Shown here in pieces: positions 42,925-50,184 of a DNA stretch of 64,000 bases. The notes beneath the pieces were generated by a model. The model was given only the letters and a program-made list of their open reading frames with translations, ran no database searches and was not told where the DNA came from. Made by a program: the position numbers and the translations under genes. Source of the DNA: Halorubrum xinjiangense (lineage in GTDB: Archaea; Halobacteriota; Halobacteria; Halobacteriales; Haloferacaceae). Where the stretch lies: the NCBI RefSeq assembly GCF_900102375.1, contig NZ_FNBO01000002.1, positions 186,001 through 250,000 of the forward strand. Reading direction: 5' to 3'. Each line of letters begins with the position of its first letter. Positions within the stretch are counted from its first letter, which is position 1.

Positions 42925-43389
42925 TCAGATCGTCGTGCGCCGCGGGTCCTCCTCGGTCAGCTGTCGCACCGTCAACACCGGGACGGGGCAGGTCCGGACG
43001 ACGCGCTCCGCGACGGAGCCGATGAGGAAGCGGTTCTCTCCGTGGCGCCCCCGGGTGCCCATCGCGACGAGGTCGGCGTCGACCGACCGGGCGTAGGCGT
43101 CGATCTCCGAGGCGGGGCGCCCCTCGCGGACCTCGATGGTCACGTCGAGGTCGTCGGCGCGGTCGTGGGCCGCGTCCGCGACGCGGTCGAGCGCGTCGCT
43201 CCCCTCGTCGTCGAGCGCGTCCCGGAGGTCATCTTGGACCGTGTCGGGCGACGACTCGACCTCGCCGGCGTCGACGACGTACACCGCGTGGACCTCGGCG
43301 TCGAACCGCGCCGCCACGTCGACCGCGACCGAGACGGCCCGCCGAACGCTGTCGGAGCCGTCGGTCGCGACCACGATGGTGTCGAACAT
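42925..43389 (-). CDS. Universal stress protein, UspA family
   Basis: A 154-residue full-length Usp protein: MFDTIVVATDGSDSVRRAVSVA at the start and, at the end, LVAMGTRGRHGENRFLIGSVAERVVRTCPVPVLTVR, a classical G-x2-G-x9-G(S/T) ATP-binding signature. It is the third Usp protein in the window. The start ATG at 43389 is the natural family start. Element D begins about 90 bp upstream on the other strand. Confidence 0.93.
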   Translation of the reverse strand: MFDTIVVATDGSDSVRRAVSVAVDVAARFDAEVHAVYVVDAGEVESSPDTVQDDLRDALDDEGSDALDRVADAAHDRADDLDVTIEVREGRPASEIDAYARSVDADLVAMGTRGRHGENRFLIGSVAERVVRTCPVPVLTVRQLTEEDPRRTTI

Positions 43390-43505
43390 GGACCCTCGTT
43401 CGCCGCAACGGCACCTAAAACCCGGCGGTCGGCGGAGGGGGCCCGGGGCGGCGGACGCGCCGCCGCGGCGGAGACACGATTTATAAGTGACCGGACGGGG
43501 CGGTG

Positions 43506-43753
43506 GCGCGTGCCGACGAGCGCCCGCAGGGCGCGAGTCGCACGCGCGAGGGAGTCGGTGGTCCGGAGCGCAGCGGAGGACCACCGACGAGGCTGGGGAG
43601 GCGTGAGGCTGCGGTGCTGCGCGGGGCGGGGTGGGACTCAAAGGGGCAGCCGTGAGGCGGGCGCAGGCGAAGCAAGGACCGCAAGGAACGAACGGAGCGA
43701 GTGACTGAGGACCGCAGCGAGCGTGCGCCCGCCTCACGGCTGGGGCTTTGGAG
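43506..43753 (+). ncRNA. Dispersed structured-RNA-like element, copy D
   Basis: Best-preserved copy. TATA-like box at 43480-43486. P1 outer stem GCGCGTG (43506-43512) with CACGCGC (43541-43547), inner CGAC-GA-GCGCCC, loop GCA, GGGCGC-GA-GTCG (43514-43540) with a symmetric GA/GA loop. P2 is GTCGGTGGTCC (43554-43564) with GGACCACCGAC (43578-43588). P3 is a perfect 19 bp, CAGCCGTGAGGCGGGCGCA (43647-43665) with its complement at 43724-43742, followed by the GGG/GGG loop and CTCAAAG with CTTTGGAG. Relative to copies B and C the P3 stem carries T-A to C-G and C-G to T-A exchanges on both strands. It lies between usp and pitA. Confidence 0.7.
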
Positions 43754-43851
43754 GTATCTGCCGTCGATCCACCGTCGATCATTTATAAGCGAGCGGCTGG
43801 GGCTTTGGCCGCGCTCGCCACCGGTCCGCTGTCGAGTATATAAAAAGTCTC
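43738..43851 (+). repeat. 57-bp TATA-bearing tail units of element D
   Basis: Units begin with GGCTGGGGC at 43738 and GGCTGGGGC at 43795, exactly 57 bp apart. The first unit ends in TTTATAA (43782-43788); the second ends in TATATAA near 43837. The array stops about 20 bp before the pitA stop codon. Confidence 0.75.
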
Positions 43852-43866
43852 GCCAGTCAGGCTACC

Positions 43867-45540
43867 TTACGCCAAGAAGACGTGTCGCGGGCGGTCGGCG
43901 AGCACGTCACGGCCCCACTGGACCGTCTCGGAGAACTCGTCGGAGCGCAAAAAGGCCATCGCGTCCTCCTTCGCGTTCCACTGGCTGGCGATGAACATGT
44001 CGTTCTCGTCTTCGGTGTTCACCATCAGGTCGGTCTCGACGTGGCCGTCCATCTCGCCGAGCAGGTCGCCGACGTCGTCGAAGGTGGCGACGAACTCCGA
44101 CTGATAGTCTGGCTTGACGGTGTAGAACATCCCCATCGTGCCGAAGCCGGACTCCTCGCCGGCGCGCGCGACGATGTCGGGCAGCTCGGAGAGGAACCCG
44201 GCCGCGGTCTCGGCCGCCGACGCCGTGTCCCAGATGGAGACGACTGCGGCGCGGTCGGTGTGGCGGCCCTCGTACACCGCGGTCTTGACGTGCGTGCCGT
44301 AGTGGTCGAAGTTGCCGCGCAGCCCCTCGACCTCGTCGAACAGCGCGTCCACGTCGGCCTCGCTGTACAGCACCGTGGCGTACACGTCCTCGCCGTGGGG
44401 CTTCCCGGCGTAGATGTCGAGGTCGGCGAGCTCGCCGCGGATGTCCTCGTCCGACGCTTCGTCGTCGTGGCCACCGTCGCCGCCGGTCTCCCCCTCGCCA
44501 TGGGGATGGTCGCCCTCGCCGCCGGCCTCGCCGTCGCCGTGCGGATGGTCGCCGTGGGCGGAGCCGCCGCCGGCGCCCGAGTGGTCGTGTCCCTCGCCGC
44601 GCCCGTGCGCGCCGTCGCCGTGGCCGCCGCCCTCACTGTGGCCGCCGCCCTCACTGTGGCCGCCGCCCTCGCTGTGGCCGCCGCCCTGGCCGTGATGACC
44701 GCCTTCGCCGTGGCCGCCTTCACCGTGATGGCCGGCGCCGTCCCCCTCGGGATCGCGCCCGGTCGGGACCGTCTCGCCGGCGAGGAAGGCGTCGAGGTCG
44801 CTCGGGGGGAACCGGCGGCCCACGTAGAAGTCGCCGAACTCGCCGTACCGCGAGGAGGCTGGATCGAATCGCATCTCGTAGACGATGTCCTTGATGTCGG
44901 TTGGGTCGGCGCCGAACAGCGTGACGCCCCACTCGTGGTCGTCGAAGCCGACGGAGGAGGCGATTACCTGCTTGATCTTGCCGGCGTACTCCTTGCCGAC
45001 CTCGCCGTGGCCGGCCATCAGGTCGGCGCGCTCCTCGAACTTGAGGTCGTACCAGTTGTGTTCCTCGCCGCGGCGCTTGCTCATCGGGTAGAAGCTGACG
45101 TACTCGTCGTCGGGGATCTCGGGCTTGAGCTTCCCCTCGATGTATCGGCGCAGCCCCTCGTCGACGGCGTCGGCCCCCTCCTCGAAGTAGTCGTCCGAGA
45201 CGTACCCCGACACCTCGGTGACGGAGACGTAAGAGGTCTCGCGCTCCGTGAACTTCGCGAGCGCGGTGTCCTCGAAGCGGCGCTCGATCGCGGAGAGGTC
45301 GTCGAGCGACGGCCGGAAGTGGATACAGAGGAGGTCGGCCTTGTGTCCCAGCACGGAGAAGAGCGCGGACTCGCCCGCGTCGGCGTCGGCGACCAGTTCG
45401 CGGTGTTTCAGGAAGGCCTCACCCTCCTCGATCGCTCGTCGGCGCTCGGACTCGGGCGCCTCGCGCCAGGCGTCCCAGTCGATAGCGCGGAAGTCGTGCA
45501 GCGAGAACCACCCTTCGGCGGTCTGTGGAGCCTCGACCAT
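43867..45540 (-). CDS. pitA: PitA-type fusion of chlorite-dismutase-like and Abm domains
   Basis: A 557-residue protein. Residues 1-245 form a chlorite-dismutase/HemQ-like domain (WFSLHDFRAIDW, VSFYPMSKRRGEEHNWYDL, EWGVTLFGADPTDIKDIVYEMRFD). Residues about 260-350 are a Gly/His linker with repeated GGGHSEGGGHSE units. The C-terminal 200 residues contain an antibiotic-biosynthesis-monooxygenase-like (Abm) fold (KPHGEDVYATVLYS, MFYTVKPDYQSEFV, MFIASQWNAKEDAMAFLRS). This is the architecture of Haloferax PitA. The Cld-like half suggests coproheme decarboxylation in heme synthesis and the linker suggests metal binding; both are inference. The 3' end faces element D. Confidence 0.92.
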   Translation of the reverse strand: MVEAPQTAEGWFSLHDFRAIDWDAWREAPESERRRAIEEGEAFLKHRELVADADAGESALFSVLGHKADLLCIHFRPSLDDLSAIERRFEDTALAKFTERETSYVSVTEVSGYVSDDYFEEGADAVDEGLRRYIEGKLKPEIPDDEYVSFYPMSKRRGEEHNWYDLKFEERADLMAGHGEVGKEYAGKIKQVIASSVGFDDHEWGVTLFGADPTDIKDIVYEMRFDPASSRYGEFGDFYVGRRFPPSDLDAFLAGETVPTGRDPEGDGAGHHGEGGHGEGGHHGQGGGHSEGGGHSEGGGHSEGGGHGDGAHGRGEGHDHSGAGGGSAHGDHPHGDGEAGGEGDHPHGEGETGGDGGHDDEASDEDIRGELADLDIYAGKPHGEDVYATVLYSEADVDALFDEVEGLRGNFDHYGTHVKTAVYEGRHTDRAAVVSIWDTASAAETAAGFLSELPDIVARAGEESGFGTMGMFYTVKPDYQSEFVATFDDVGDLLGEMDGHVETDLMVNTEDENDMFIASQWNAKEDAMAFLRSDEFSETVQWGRDVLADRPRHVFLA

Positions 45541-45679
45541 ACGCCGGGTTGGGTCCCCGCGACTTAGGGGTTTGCGGGTCGTCGCCGCGTCGCCGGGACC
45601 GAACTCTTCTCGACGAGTTGAATGGTCGATACTCTGAAACTTCCAAAGCAATAAATCGTGATCAGCGTATTGGTAACGC

Positions 45680-46876
45680 ATGGCAATCGCTCGGCACGAA
45701 CGCGGACCCCGGGCGGATCTGCGGGCGTTGCTCTCGCAGGTCCACCCGGTGTTCATGTTACCGCCGCTGGCGGCCTCGTGGTTCGGCGCGGCCGTCGCCG
45801 GCGAGTTCGCGCTCTCGGCCGGCGCGGTTCACATGACCGCGATCTTCTTCGCCGTGTACACGGCGCACGTAAAGGACGGCTACGTCGACTTCCACCGGCG
45901 CGGCGAGGACGACGACCACCCGATGACGGTCCGCGGCTGCCGCCTCTCCCTCCTCGCCGCCGGCGTCGGCTTCGCCGCCTGTACGCTCGCACTCGCCGTG
46001 CTCGTCGGCCCGGGCGCCGCGCTCGTCACCCTCCCGACCTGGTTCGTCGGATTCCTCCACGCGCCGCAGCTCGACACGAACCCGATCACCACCACGCTGG
46101 GGTATCCGACCGGCATCGCGCTCGCGCTGCTCGGCGGCTTCTACGTCCAGACGACCGCAGTGAGCGCGACGATACTTGGCTTCGCGCTCGTCTTCCTCGT
46201 GACGCTCGCCGGGGTGAAGGTCATCGACGACGAACAGGACTACGCGTATGACAAGTCGATCGACAAGCGGACCGTCTCGGTGCTCCTCGGCCGAAAACGA
46301 GCCCGGACGCTGGCGTTCTCCCTGCTGATGCTCGGGCTCGTCGGCGTCCTCTGGGGAACGGTCGCCGGGCTATTCCCGCCGTCGGCGCCGGCCGCGGCGC
46401 TCGCGTTCGGCTCGGTCGCGCTGGTGGCGAGCCGGGCCGGCCCGACGGTCGCGACGATGCTCCTGATCCGCGGCGCCTACGTCTTCTTGGCCCTCCTGCT
46501 CGTGGCCGTCTGGTTCCGACCGCTCTCCGGCACCGCGATTCCGGACATCACCGTTCTCGGGCCGTACACGTACCTCGCCACCGAGGTCGCGTTCGGCGCG
46601 CTCGCCGTCGGCCTGCTCCGCTACGCCGGCGCGCTCCGTGAAGCGGCTCGGACGGTCGCCACCCTGTATCCGATCGCGTACCTCTGGGACTGGTACACGC
46701 TGGAGGTCGGCGTCTTCGAGATCGCGCTGCGCACCGGGTACGACCTGTTCGGGATCCCGATCGAGGAGCACCTCTTCATGATCGTCGTGCCGGCGCTCGT
46801 CGTCGGGATCCACGAGACCATCCGGACGCTCTCGGCCGAGTCGGACGACGCCTTTCGGAGCGATCCAAACACCTGA
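45680..46876 (+). CDS. UbiA-type prenyltransferase fused to lycopene cyclase domain
   Basis: A 398-residue polytopic membrane protein. The first 270 residues have the UbiA layout: Asp-rich motif 1 in AHVKDGYVDFHRRG and motif 2 in VKVIDDEQDYAYDKSIDKR, set among about seven helices. The last 120 residues contain a lycopene-cyclase-type domain (YPIAYLWDWYTLEVGVFEIAL and the diagnostic PIEEHLFM). Such proteins relate to haloarchaeal carotenoid or isoprenoid lipid synthesis, where bacterioruberin is made from lycopene by an elongase of the UbiA family. The precise reaction is not known. The PadR gene follows 97 bp later. Confidence 0.82.
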   Translation: MAIARHERGPRADLRALLSQVHPVFMLPPLAASWFGAAVAGEFALSAGAVHMTAIFFAVYTAHVKDGYVDFHRRGEDDDHPMTVRGCRLSLLAAGVGFAACTLALAVLVGPGAALVTLPTWFVGFLHAPQLDTNPITTTLGYPTGIALALLGGFYVQTTAVSATILGFALVFLVTLAGVKVIDDEQDYAYDKSIDKRTVSVLLGRKRARTLAFSLLMLGLVGVLWGTVAGLFPPSAPAAALAFGSVALVASRAGPTVATMLLIRGAYVFLALLLVAVWFRPLSGTAIPDITVLGPYTYLATEVAFGALAVGLLRYAGALREAARTVATLYPIAYLWDWYTLEVGVFEIALRTGYDLFGIPIEEHLFMIVVPALVVGIHETIRTLSAESDDAFRSDPNT

Positions 46877-46973
46877 ACGGGCTCGGGGGTCAACCTCGGG
46901 GTTCGACCCCGCGGTTCGACGGCGTATCGCCGGGACCGAAACCCTTTCACGACGACTCGGCGACGTAGGGACG

Positions 46974-47579
46974 ATGCGGAAAAGCGGCCCGCCGAAAGGA
47001 CTGATCTCGTATCTCGTGTTGGAGCTGCTCGACGAGCGCCCTCGCTACGGCTACGAGCTGCTCGGCGAGATCACGGAGATCAGCGGCGGGCACTGGGAGC
47101 CCTCCTACGGCTCCGTCTACCCGATCCTCTACAAGTTCGAGGAGGAGGGCGTCGCCGAGCGGGTCGAGCGCGCCGACGAGCCCGACCGCAAGTACTTCGC
47201 GCTCACCGACGCGGGCCGCGAAGAGCTCGCCGAGAAGCGCCGCGCCATCGGCGGCGAGGCGAAGGACTTCGGCGACGTCGTCCTCGGCTTCTACCACCTG
47301 TACGCCGCGCTCGCCACCGACGGCCGCTTCGAGGTGGACGACGCGGACGCCGACTGGGAGTACTCCGAGCGGTACAGCGCGTGGACCGTCGAGCAGATGA
47401 TCCGCCACCACGAGCGCGACTTCGGCGAGTTCGAGCGGATCGACGCCTCGCCGGAGGAGTTCTACGCGGCGGACGAGACTGAGCCTGATTCGTCCGAACC
47501 GGAGGTCGCCGACGACGCGGAGGAGTCGGAGGGACCGTCCGGCGCCGAGGGGTCCTCGTCCGGCGCGGCCGACGACTAA
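46974..47579 (+). CDS. PadR-family transcriptional regulator
   Basis: A 201-residue regulator. The N-terminal winged helix (PPKGLISYLVLELLDERPRYGYELL, then GSVYPILYKFEEEGVAERV and KYFALTDAGREEL) matches PadR. It is followed by a helical dimerisation region (about 100-150) and an acidic Glu/Ser tail of 40 residues. PadR proteins usually repress genes for stress or efflux. Its target may be the carotenoid-like membrane gene upstream or the convergent SDR. A TTTCACG/CTTTCAC stretch near 46944 may be its promoter. Confidence 0.88.
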   Translation: MRKSGPPKGLISYLVLELLDERPRYGYELLGEITEISGGHWEPSYGSVYPILYKFEEEGVAERVERADEPDRKYFALTDAGREELAEKRRAIGGEAKDFGDVVLGFYHLYAALATDGRFEVDDADADWEYSERYSAWTVEQMIRHHERDFGEFERIDASPEEFYAADETEPDSSEPEVADDAEESEGPSGAEGSSSGAADD

Positions 47580-47613
47580 CGCCCGACGCGTCTCTCGCGG
47601 CGGACCGAGCCGC

Positions 47614-48447
47614 TCACCGGCGGAGCAACCGCCACAGGACCCCGCCCGGGAGCCCGGCGCGGACGAGCCGGTCGTACAGCCGGTCCGGGAGGACGCGCGC
47701 GAGGCGCGGCAGCCACCGCGCCCGGCGGCTCACCCGGTACCGCGTCCGCGGGCGGTCCGCGGTCGTCGCGGTCACCACGCGTTCGACGACCGTCTCGACG
47801 TCCGTGGCGGCCGGCGAGTACCCCTCGAACGCGCGGTAGGCGTCGGCGTAGGGGCTTTCCTCGCCCGCTCCCTCGCCGTTCGCCCCCTCGCCGTTCGCCT
47901 TCTCGACCGCCGACGCGGCCCGCTCGTTGAACCCGGTCTGGACGGGGCCGGGTTCGACCAGCGCGACGTCGACCCCGCGGTGCGCGACCTCGCGGCGCAG
48001 CGCGCTTACGTAGCCGTCGAGGCCGGCCTTCGCGGCGCTGTACGCGCCGTGGTACGGCAGCGGGACCGACCCCACCATCGATCCGACGACGACGACCCGG
48101 CCGCCGCGCTCGCGGAGCGTCGGGAGCGCCGCGGCGACGGTCGCGTGTACCGCGGTCAGGTTCGTCTCCATCTGGCGGCGAAACGCCTCGGCCGAAGTGT
48201 CCTCGATCGCCGCGATCTCGTACCCCCCGACGCAGGAGACGACCGCGTCGAGCGGGCGGTCCGCGAGCAGGTCGCGGACGGCCGCCTCGTCTCGGAGGTC
48301 GACGACGGCGGTCTCGATTCCGTCCGGCAGGTCCGCGAGCCCCGCTGCGTCGCGGTCGACCCCGAGGACCTCGTGGCCGGCGGCCGCGAGCGAGCGCGCG
48401 ACGCCGCCGCCGATCCCGCCCGCCGCCCCCGTCACGAGAACGTCCAT
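47614..48447 (-). CDS. Short-chain dehydrogenase/reductase
   Basis: A 277-residue classical SDR. Cofactor motif MDVLVTGAAGGIGGGVARSL at the N-terminus, an acidic residue at the end of beta2 (VLGVDRDAAG) favouring NAD(H), the strand VVSCVGGYE in place of NNAG, and the catalytic set Ser in VVGSMVGSV with Tyr-x3-Lys in AYSAAKAGL. A variable insert carries a short GANGEGAGEE repeat. The C-terminal 60 residues (Arg-rich, RLARVLPDRLYDRLVRAG) resemble membrane-associated SDRs that act on lipids. The substrate is unknown. ATG at 48447; the upstream intergenic region contains tandem repeats. Confidence 0.87.
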   Translation of the reverse strand: MDVLVTGAAGGIGGGVARSLAAAGHEVLGVDRDAAGLADLPDGIETAVVDLRDEAAVRDLLADRPLDAVVSCVGGYEIAAIEDTSAEAFRRQMETNLTAVHATVAAALPTLRERGGRVVVVGSMVGSVPLPYHGAYSAAKAGLDGYVSALRREVAHRGVDVALVEPGPVQTGFNERAASAVEKANGEGANGEGAGEESPYADAYRAFEGYSPAATDVETVVERVVTATTADRPRTRYRVSRRARWLPRLARVLPDRLYDRLVRAGLPGGVLWRLLRR

Positions 48448-48487
48448 GGTCGCGGTTCGCGGCGGGGTCAGTAGACGGTGGCGGTTC

Positions 48488-48643
48488 GGGCCGTTGGTCC
48501 CCCCGACGTCGACGTCCGGGCCGTTGGTCCCCCCGACGTCGACGTCCGGGCCAAGGTCGCTCGCTCGGCGCCAGGGTCCGAGCCAAGGTCGCTCGCTCGG
48601 CGCCAGGGTCCGGGCCAAGGTCGCTCACCCGACGCCGGCGTCC
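48488..48643. repeat. Tandem repeats in a divergent promoter region
   Basis: Two 30-bp units (GGGCCGTTGGTCCCCCCGAC...) begin at 48488 and 48518 and are followed by three 32-bp units (G-G/A-GCCAAGGTCGCTC...) at 48548, 48580 and 48612. The array fills most of the 269-bp gap between the SDR start (minus) and the 48717 gene (plus). It leaves the TATA-like CATATATCC near 48690 free for the latter. Confidence 0.85.
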
Positions 48644-48716
48644 GGGTCCCGGTCGCCCGCCGGACCCGGCCCCGCCGCCCGAAGGCATATATCCGACACG
48701 GGCGATTGTCGGCGTA

Positions 48717-48938
48717 ATGTCCACCGACGAGCCGTCCGTCCCGATCGTCTGCGACGAGTGCGAGACGGAGACCCGCGTGCCGCTCGACGACCTCGCGGAC
48801 GCGCTCGACAAACACAACGCCCAGAAACACGACGGCGAGGCCGTCGCCGAGGTCGACCCGGCGATCAAAGACCGGCTCGCCGACCTCGTCGCCGAGGACT
48901 TGGGGCTGTTCGACGAGGAGGCGGTCGAGGAGGGCTGA
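48717..48938 (+). CDS. Small protein with a CxxC motif
   Basis: A 73-residue acidic protein beginning MSTDEPSVPIVCDECETETRVPLDDL and ending in an Asp/Glu-rich helix. A single Cys pair (CDEC) plus His residues (KHNAQKHDG) might form a zinc site, as in many small haloarchaeal zinc-finger-like proteins. A TATA-like ATATAT lies about 28 bp upstream of the ATG. Role unknown. The gap 48939-49158 contains no gene I can support. Confidence 0.72.
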   Translation: MSTDEPSVPIVCDECETETRVPLDDLADALDKHNAQKHDGEAVAEVDPAIKDRLADLVAEDLGLFDEEAVEEG

Positions 48939-49158
48939 ACGACCGCCGCGACCGCCGCGAGGGCCGACCGCCGCGACCGAATCGGCGACGAAGTCGCAAA
49001 AATTGCGGCGTTCCGTGACGTTCCCGGGCCGTTCGAAACCCTCGAATGGCTTATTTCGGGGTCTCGGACGCTGTTTTCGGTGCTTCTCGGCCGTCACCGG
49101 AACGCGCTTCCGTTGCTGGTGACGCGAGGGTGTTCCCCGCGGAACCACTTCCCTTCGT

Positions 49159-50184
49159 ATGTACGAACCAACGCGGACAGCGTCGCGGCGGTCGTTCCTC
49201 GCAGCTGCGGGCGGTACCGCAACGGTCGGCCTCGCCGGCTGTCTCGGCGGCGGCGGCGGCGGACTCGACGAGGTGACGGTCGCGCACATGCCGATCTACC
49301 CGGACCTCCAGTGGTACGTGATGGAAGGCGAGGGGTACTTCTCCGAGATCGACGCCGAGATATCCGGCCAGGAGTTCACCGACGGCCCGGCGATCGTCCA
49401 GGCGCTCGGCGGCGGCGACATCGATGTCGCGATGTTCGGGATCGTCCCCGCGATGATCGCGATCGACCGCGGCATCTCGGCACGGGTGACCGCAGCGAAC
49501 ATCCGGGAACCGATGGGGATCATGGCCGAGTCCTCGTTCCACGAGACGTTCGAGGCGCAGGGCGCGGACGCGTTCGCGGCGTGGGAAGAAGAGGAGGGCG
49601 AGCCGTTCACCTTCGGCACGTTCCCGCAGGGAAGCGTCCCGGACGTGCTGCTCCGCTACTGGCTCCGCGACGTCGGCGTCGACCCCGAGGCGAACGACAG
49701 CGTGGAGATAATCGAGATCAACGGCGCTAGCTCGGTCTGGCAGGCGATCGCCAACGGCGAGATCGACGGCACCTCGATCATGGAGCCGGTGCCGACCATC
49801 GCGCAGGCCGAGGAGTCGTCCGTGACGATGCTCCGGACCGCGGCCGATGTCCTCCCCGGGCAGCCGGCCGCCGTCACCCTGATGAGCGACGCGGTCCGGG
49901 ACTCGCCGGTCGCGGCGCAGTTCCTCGAGGGGCACGTCCGCGCGACCGAGTTCATCGAGGCGAACCCGGACGCGACCGCCGCCCACGTCGAGGAGGGGAT
50001 CGGGATGCCCGCCGACCGCGCGCGGAACGCGCTCGACTCGCCGCTGTCGAACTTCATCACCGACCCCAACGAGATCACCGACGCGACGCAGGTGTTCGCC
50101 GAGTTCGCGGCCGGGAACGGCCAGATAGACGAACAGCTGTCGAACGACCGGGTATTCGACCTCGAGGTGTACGACTCGCTCTGA
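49159..50184 (+). CDS. ABC transporter substrate-binding lipoprotein (NitT/TauT type)
   Basis: A 341-residue extracytoplasmic binding protein of the SsuA/TauA/ThiY superfamily. A twin-arginine signal (SRRSFLAAAGGTATVG) and the lipobox LAGC give a lipid-anchored product after Tat export. The mature protein has VTVAHMPIYPDLQWYVMEGEGYF, DGPAIVQALGGGDIDVAMFG and NGEIDGTSIMEPV, typical of two-lobe aromatic/sulfonate/nitrate-like binders. The ligand could be a sulfonate, nitrate, taurine or a pyrimidine precursor; the sequence does not decide. Its TGA overlaps the ATG of the permease, so the operon is binding protein - permease - ATPase. Confidence 0.9.
   Translation: MYEPTRTASRRSFLAAAGGTATVGLAGCLGGGGGGLDEVTVAHMPIYPDLQWYVMEGEGYFSEIDAEISGQEFTDGPAIVQALGGGDIDVAMFGIVPAMIAIDRGISARVTAANIREPMGIMAESSFHETFEAQGADAFAAWEEEEGEPFTFGTFPQGSVPDVLLRYWLRDVGVDPEANDSVEIIEINGASSVWQAIANGEIDGTSIMEPVPTIAQAEESSVTMLRTAADVLPGQPAAVTLMSDAVRDSPVAAQFLEGHVRATEFIEANPDATAAHVEEGIGMPADRARNALDSPLSNFITDPNEITDATQVFAEFAAGNGQIDEQLSNDRVFDLEVYDSL

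Noticed and set aside
5432..43753. Elements A-D as SRP RNA, RNase P RNA or rRNA fragments
   Set aside because: The invariant blocks do not match the conserved cores of those RNAs that I know, and four copies in 64 kb is incompatible with single-copy housekeeping RNAs.
44600..44720. Tandem repeat in pitA as a separate repeat element
   Set aside because: It is the coding sequence of the His/Gly linker in frame; described with the gene instead.
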